Source: an uncultured bacterium
GTDB taxonomy: Bacteria > Cyanobacteriota > Vampirovibrionia > Gastranaerophilales > Gastranaerophilaceae
NCBI GenBank assembly: GCA_900555175.1
Contig: USJT01000026.1
Location: 1-9,300 of the forward strand
Reading direction: 5' to 3'
Length of the DNA stretch: 9,300 bases
Part shown: in pieces, positions 6,441-9,300 of the stretch
How the letters are laid out: each line of letters starts with the position of its first letter
Position numbering within the stretch: the first letter of the stretch is position 1
Program-made: the position numbers and the translations under genes
The notes under the pieces: model-generated
Databases searched by the model: none
What the model was told of the DNA's origin: nothing
Seen by the model: only the letters and a program-made list of their open reading frames with translations

Positions 6441-6907
6441 CTTCGCATCCTCAATCTTGCATCAAAAGCCTTTAAATGACGTTTAACACCGGAACCTGTG
6501 ATTACCTCAGCAGCCTCTTTCATTTCTGCTCTTGATATTTCCAAATTTTCTTCAGTTTTCTTCTCATTTTGAACCTGTTGTGTCAATATTTCATTAGATT
6601 TTGTAAGATAAACCCAATGCTTTTTTAATTCACTGTTAATATTAGAGCGCCCGGCCCACATTTGAATAAAACGTTCATCTGAGCCCATACTGCCATCCAG
6701 TTTTTCCAATGGATCAATTTGGTAACAAACAGCAGAAATATTTACAGAAACCCAAAAATGCGGAATTGATTTTTTCTTAGGATCCATATAAACTTTCAAA
6801 TTATTATATTTATGCTGAATTTTACCTTGAGTATTATAAGAATCAGCTTGGACATCCAACAAATAATCTCTTAAACTATTTTCAAATACGCGTATAGATT
6901 GCGGCAT
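6425..6907 (-). CDS. Conserved small protein A, same unknown domain plus basic tail
   Basis: I do not recognise this 160-residue protein. Residues about 12-101 carry the domain shared with the downstream gene (YNNLK at 34-38, MDP at 41-43, GSMGSDER at 72-79, W84, W98). It adds a charged, probably helical stretch (about 105-140) and a strongly basic end (VKRHLKAFDARLRMRRWQKH) that could bind nucleic acid or acidic lipid; that is inference. There is no signal peptide or membrane segment. Translation starts at the ATG at 6907 after a GGGG ribosome site. It lies 32 bp downstream of the UPF0210-type gene and overlaps the next gene by 16 bases. The pair looks like a tandem duplication followed by divergence of the C-terminus. 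Confidence 0.75.
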   Translation of the reverse strand: MPQSIRVFENSLRDYLLDVQADSYNTQGKIQHKYNNLKVYMDPKKKSIPHFWVSVNISAVCYQIDPLEKLDGSMGSDERFIQMWAGRSNINSELKKHWVYLTKSNEILTQQVQNEKKTEENLEISRAEMKEAAEVITGSGVKRHLKAFDARLRMRRWQKH

Positions 6908-6930
6908 TTTTTAACCCCGATTTCCATCTT

Positions 6931-6959
6931 TCTATAATATTAATTATTCAAACTGTGAA
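6931..6959 (-). promoter_or_regulatory. Possible internal promoter for the paralog pair
   Basis: On the minus strand TTCACA (6959-6954) and TATAGA (6936-6931) are spaced by 17 bases, across the end of the UPF0210-type gene. Initiation near 6924 would give a leader of about 17 bases. If used, the two paralogs could be expressed apart from the motor-like genes. Confidence 0.35.
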
Positions 6960-8301
6960 TAGGAGCAGGAATTCTTCCTCCCCTTTGAATAAAGTTCTTT
7001 GATGATAAATTATTAACAGCTATCACTGGAGCGTGCCCCAACAATCCTCCATATATAACTTCATCTCCTATATTCTTTCCCACAACTGGAATAATTCTAA
7101 CAGCAGTTGTCTTTTTGTTAATCATTCCGATAGCCATTTCATCGGCAATAATTCCTGCAACTGTTTCAACAGGGGTGTTTCCTGGAATTGCAATCATATC
7201 AAGTCCGACCGAACAAACAGATGTCATAGCTTCAAGTTTGTCAAAAGTTAAATATCCTTTTGAAGCAGCTTCAATCATTCCTGCATCTTCAGAAACAGGA
7301 ATAAATGCACCTGATAAACCGCCAACATGAGAGCTTGCCATAATACCGCCTTTTTTAACCGCATCATTCAACATAGCAAGCGCAGCAGTTGTTCCATGAG
7401 CTCCTGCATGCTCTAATCCCATAGCCTGAAAAATCCCTGCGACACTATCACCAACAGCAGGAGTAGGTGCCAAAGATAAATCTATTACTCCAAATGGGAT
7501 ATCTAATTTTGCAGCCAACTTACGACCGACCAATTCACCTGTTGTAGTTATTTTATAAGCTATTTGTTTAATTTTATTTGATAATTCTCCAAAATCCGCA
7601 TTTTTATCAAGAGATTCAATAGCTGCTCTTACAACTCCCGGCCCTGATACTCCGACATTCAATGCACATTCAGGTTCTCCAACCCCGCAAAAAGCACCTG
7701 CCATAAACGGATTATCCCCAGGAGAATTACAAAATACAACCAATTTTGCAGCACCCAAACCATCTTTATCTTTTGTAAGCTCTGCTGCTTTTTTAACAGT
7801 TTCTGCCATTTTCAAAACAGCATCCATATTAATTCCTGCTTTTGATGAAGCGACATTAACAGAAGAACATACAAATTCGGTTTCTGCTAAAGCTTCAGGA
7901 ATACTCTCAATAAGAAGCTTGTACCCTTTTGTCATTCCCTTTTCCACAATAGCTGAAAAGCCACCGATAAAATTAACCCCAGCAGCTTTTGCAGCTTTAT
8001 CAAGAGTTTTTGCGATCTTAACATAATCAGGATTTTTGCACCCTTCTCCCACAAGAGAAATAGGAGTCACCGCAATTCTTTTATTCACAATCGGAATTGA
8101 ATAATCATTTTCAAATTCGTTTGCATATTCAACAAGATGCTTAGAGTAATGTATAATTTTGTTGTAAATATTTTCACAAACAACATTTACGTCACTGTCA
8201 ACACAATCACGCAAACTTAAAGCTAATGTAACCGTTCTGATATCGAGGTTGTATAGCTTTATCATATTTATTGTTTCTAATATCAAATCTTCATTTATCA
8301 T
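6940..8301 (-). CDS. UPF0210 / PFL-like family protein (DUF711)
   Basis: Cytoplasmic protein of 453 residues, the normal length for this family, which has a fold related to pyruvate formate-lyase but no established reaction. Family hallmarks run from end to end: [15 protein letters not shown] near the start, [101 protein letters not shown], and the closing [11 protein letters not shown]. Its ATG overlaps the end of the upstream OmpA-like gene by 11 bases (stop TGA at 8293-8291). No ribosome site is seen, which suggests translational coupling. In many Firmicutes the gene follows a small ACT-domain protein gene; that partner is not next to it here. Annotation as a formate-lyase would overstate what is known. 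Confidence 0.92.
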   Translation of the reverse strand: MINEDLILETINMIKLYNLDIRTVTLALSLRDCVDSDVNVVCENIYNKIIHYSKHLVEYANEFENDYSIPIVNKRIAVTPISLVGEGCKNPDYVKIAKTLDKAAKAAGVNFIGGFSAIVEKGMTKGYKLLIESIPEALAETEFVCSSVNVASSKAGINMDAVLKMAETVKKAAELTKDKDGLGAAKLVVFCNSPGDNPFMAGAFCGVGEPECALNVGVSGPGVVRAAIESLDKNADFGELSNKIKQIAYKITTTGELVGRKLAAKLDIPFGVIDLSLAPTPAVGDSVAGIFQAMGLEHAGAHGTTAALAMLNDAVKKGGIMASSHVGGLSGAFIPVSEDAGMIEAASKGYLTFDKLEAMTSVCSVGLDMIAIPGNTPVETVAGIIADEMAIGMINKKTTAVRIIPVVGKNIGDEVIYGGLLGHAPVIAVNNLSSKNFIQRGGRIPAPIHSLNN

Positions 8302-9001
8302 TTTTCAAATATTGAACTCCGTGGAATAAAACTTCAGTTACATCTAATTTTTTAACTTTCAAATGCATTTCAACACGTCTGCTTTTGTTGTAATCCTCTT
8401 TGCCGTTAACAAGGATAGGGTCAGAATAACTTTTCCCTTCAACGACAAGCATCTTTTTCAATTTTGCGTTGTACTTCTTGTCATATCCTGTATGGAATAT
8501 GTAATCAGCAACCGCATTTGCTCTATCTAAACTCAGCTCCATATTCTTCATATACTGCGCATCAGGATTTTTAATCCCTGCATAAGTCTGGCTGTCTGTA
8601 TGACCTTGAATAACTATATTTTCAATTTCATCAACCAATTCCTTCTTTGAAAAAATAGTATTAATATAAATAGGAATTAACTTATTCAAATAAGCCTTAC
8701 CTTTAGGAGAAAGCTTATAACTGCTAACTTCAAAAAGTTCCAAATCAGAAATCTTAACATCCCCTGTCATAGGATCAACCTGAGCATCAATATTTGCTTT
8801 TTTAAGATTTTCAATCAACTCTTTGTTAACTTCAATTTGTTGTGTTTTTTGTTCTAATTCCTGTTGTGTAAACCCAGTGATTGCAAGAACGAATAATGTC
8901 ATGAAAATAATTGCCAACCCCAAAAGCAAATCCGCCATTGTGGTCCAGAATATGTTGTTATCTCCTTCTTCTTGCGATATTTTTCTAGTTTTTAAAGCCA
9001 T
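8291..9001 (-). CDS. MotB/ZorB-like OmpA-domain stator protein
   Basis: Inner-membrane protein of 236 residues with one N-terminal transmembrane helix (about 18-43) and a periplasmic OmpA-like peptidoglycan-binding domain (about 95-218). The helix begins [17 protein letters not shown]24 sits where MotB and ZorB carry their proton-conducting aspartate. A short charged linker (45-70) follows. The OmpA domain shows IQGHTDSQ (131-138), then [11 protein letters not shown] (154-164) and the closing RRVEMHL, with about 10 extra residues between GHTD and the asparagine/LS motif. Such proteins pair with a MotA/ExbB-type partner to form an ion-driven motor anchored to the cell wall. GGGGGTG precedes the ATG at 9001. 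The upstream gene ends 15 bp away and looks like that partner. The helix resembles ZorB more than flagellar MotB, and no flagellar genes are nearby. Confidence 0.85.
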   Translation of the reverse strand: MALKTRKISQEEGDNNIFWTTMADLLLGLAIIFMTLFVLAITGFTQQELEQKTQQIEVNKELIENLKKANIDAQVDPMTGDVKISDLELFEVSSYKLSPKGKAYLNKLIPIYINTIFSKKELVDEIENIVIQGHTDSQTYAGIKNPDAQYMKNMELSLDRANAVADYIFHTGYDKKYNAKLKKMLVVEGKSYSDPILVNGKEDYNKSRRVEMHLKVKKLDVTEVLFHGVQYLKNDK

Positions 9002-9016
9002 TAATCACACCCCCAA

Positions 9017-9300
9017 TTAGAATAAATCATCCACATCATCAGATTTACCCCCGGATTTTACGGCTTCTTTTATATTTTTATTCATTTGGTTAATCCCGAA
9101 GATTAAGTTTTCAAGATAAGGGACAAGATTGCTTGCGATACCTGAGTTCAAAGCTACTTTAAATTGCTGCGGCAAAGCAGTAATCAAATTTGATATTGAA
9201 TTATTTTGAATTTTAGTTTCTTTTAAAAGTTCAAGCAAGAATTTTTCGGAAGAAATATTATCAAACAATTTTCCCAAAATATCTTCACATTTTGCAAGCG
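9017..9300 (-). CDS. C-terminal end of a probable MotA/ZorA-like partner protein (partial)
   Basis: The last 93 codons of a gene that continues beyond the right edge; the frame is open to the edge, and no ATG occurs in it. A TTG at 9277 should not be taken as a start. The visible part has no membrane helix. It is amphipathic and probably helical (FLLELLKETKIQNNSIS, then LVPYLENLIFGINQMNKNIKEA), ending in an acidic tail DDVDDLF. Helical, coiled-coil-like tails after the membrane part are usual for ZorA-type MotA/TolQ/ExbB proteins. Its position 15 bp before a MotB/ZorB-like gene fits that role. The assignment rests mainly on the neighbour, since the diagnostic membrane part lies outside the window. 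Confidence 0.5.
   Translation of the reverse strand, partial: LAKCEDILGKLFDNISSEKFLLELLKETKIQNNSISNLITALPQQFKVALNSGIASNLVPYLENLIFGINQMNKNIKEAVKSGGKSDDVDDLF

Noticed and set aside
7033..7330. Two overlapping plus-strand frames within the UPF0210 gene.
   Set aside because: They are antisense shadows of conserved segments; no start signals or family resemblance.
9017..9277. A stand-alone 86-residue protein starting at a TTG at 9277.
   Set aside because: The same frame stays open through 9298 to the window edge, with no ribosome site before the TTG. It is better read as the end of a longer gene.

Overview
This is an AT-rich window of ordinary chromosomal character, with no rRNA, tRNA, insertion sequence, CRISPR array or phage genes. 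The OmpH/Skp-like chaperone and the OmpA-like cell-wall-binding protein point to a diderm (outer-membrane) bacterium. The low GC and the mix of gene families (PFL-like UPF0210 protein, Fe-alcohol dehydrogenase, UDP-glucuronate decarboxylase) would suit a gut anaerobe, possibly of the Melainabacteria/Gastranaerophilales type. That placement is inference only; no marker in the window proves it.

Layout. (1) Bases 1-977, minus strand: the first 325 codons of an iron-dependent alcohol dehydrogenase, with its own consensus promoter. (2) 1084-2013, minus: a UDP-glucuronate decarboxylase (NDP-sugar SDR). (3) 2099-3301, minus: phosphoglycerate kinase (pgk), separated from gene 2 by a clear intrinsic terminator. 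A LacI-type palindrome lies in the pgk promoter/leader. (4) 3477-3944, plus: an OmpH/Skp-like periplasmic chaperone, divergent from pgk. (5) 3950-4363, minus: a small secreted protein of unknown function, ending 5 bp from gene 4. (6) 4437-6104, plus: the excision-repair nuclease UvrC, divergent from gene 5 and lacking the usual C-terminal helix-hairpin-helix domain. (7) A minus-strand cluster from the right edge back to 6114: the C-terminal end of a probable MotA/ZorA-like stator protein, a MotB/ZorB-like OmpA-domain protein, a UPF0210/PFL-like protein, and two tandem paralogous small proteins of a domain I do not recognise.

How it fits together. The left half is housekeeping (fermentative redox, nucleotide-sugar supply for surface glycans, glycolysis, envelope biogenesis), with mostly single-gene transcription units. 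The right-hand cluster is tightly packed (gaps of 15 and 32 bp, overlaps of 11 and 16 bp) and looks like an operon. Its first two visible genes resemble an ion-driven two-part membrane motor of the MotAB/ZorAB class, though no Zorya effector gene (ZorC, D or E) is visible here. The most notable points are this stator-like pair, the tandem paralogs of an unknown domain (29 identical positions over about 90 aligned residues without gaps), the apparently leaderless divergent promoters of uvrC and its neighbour, and the shortened UvrC.
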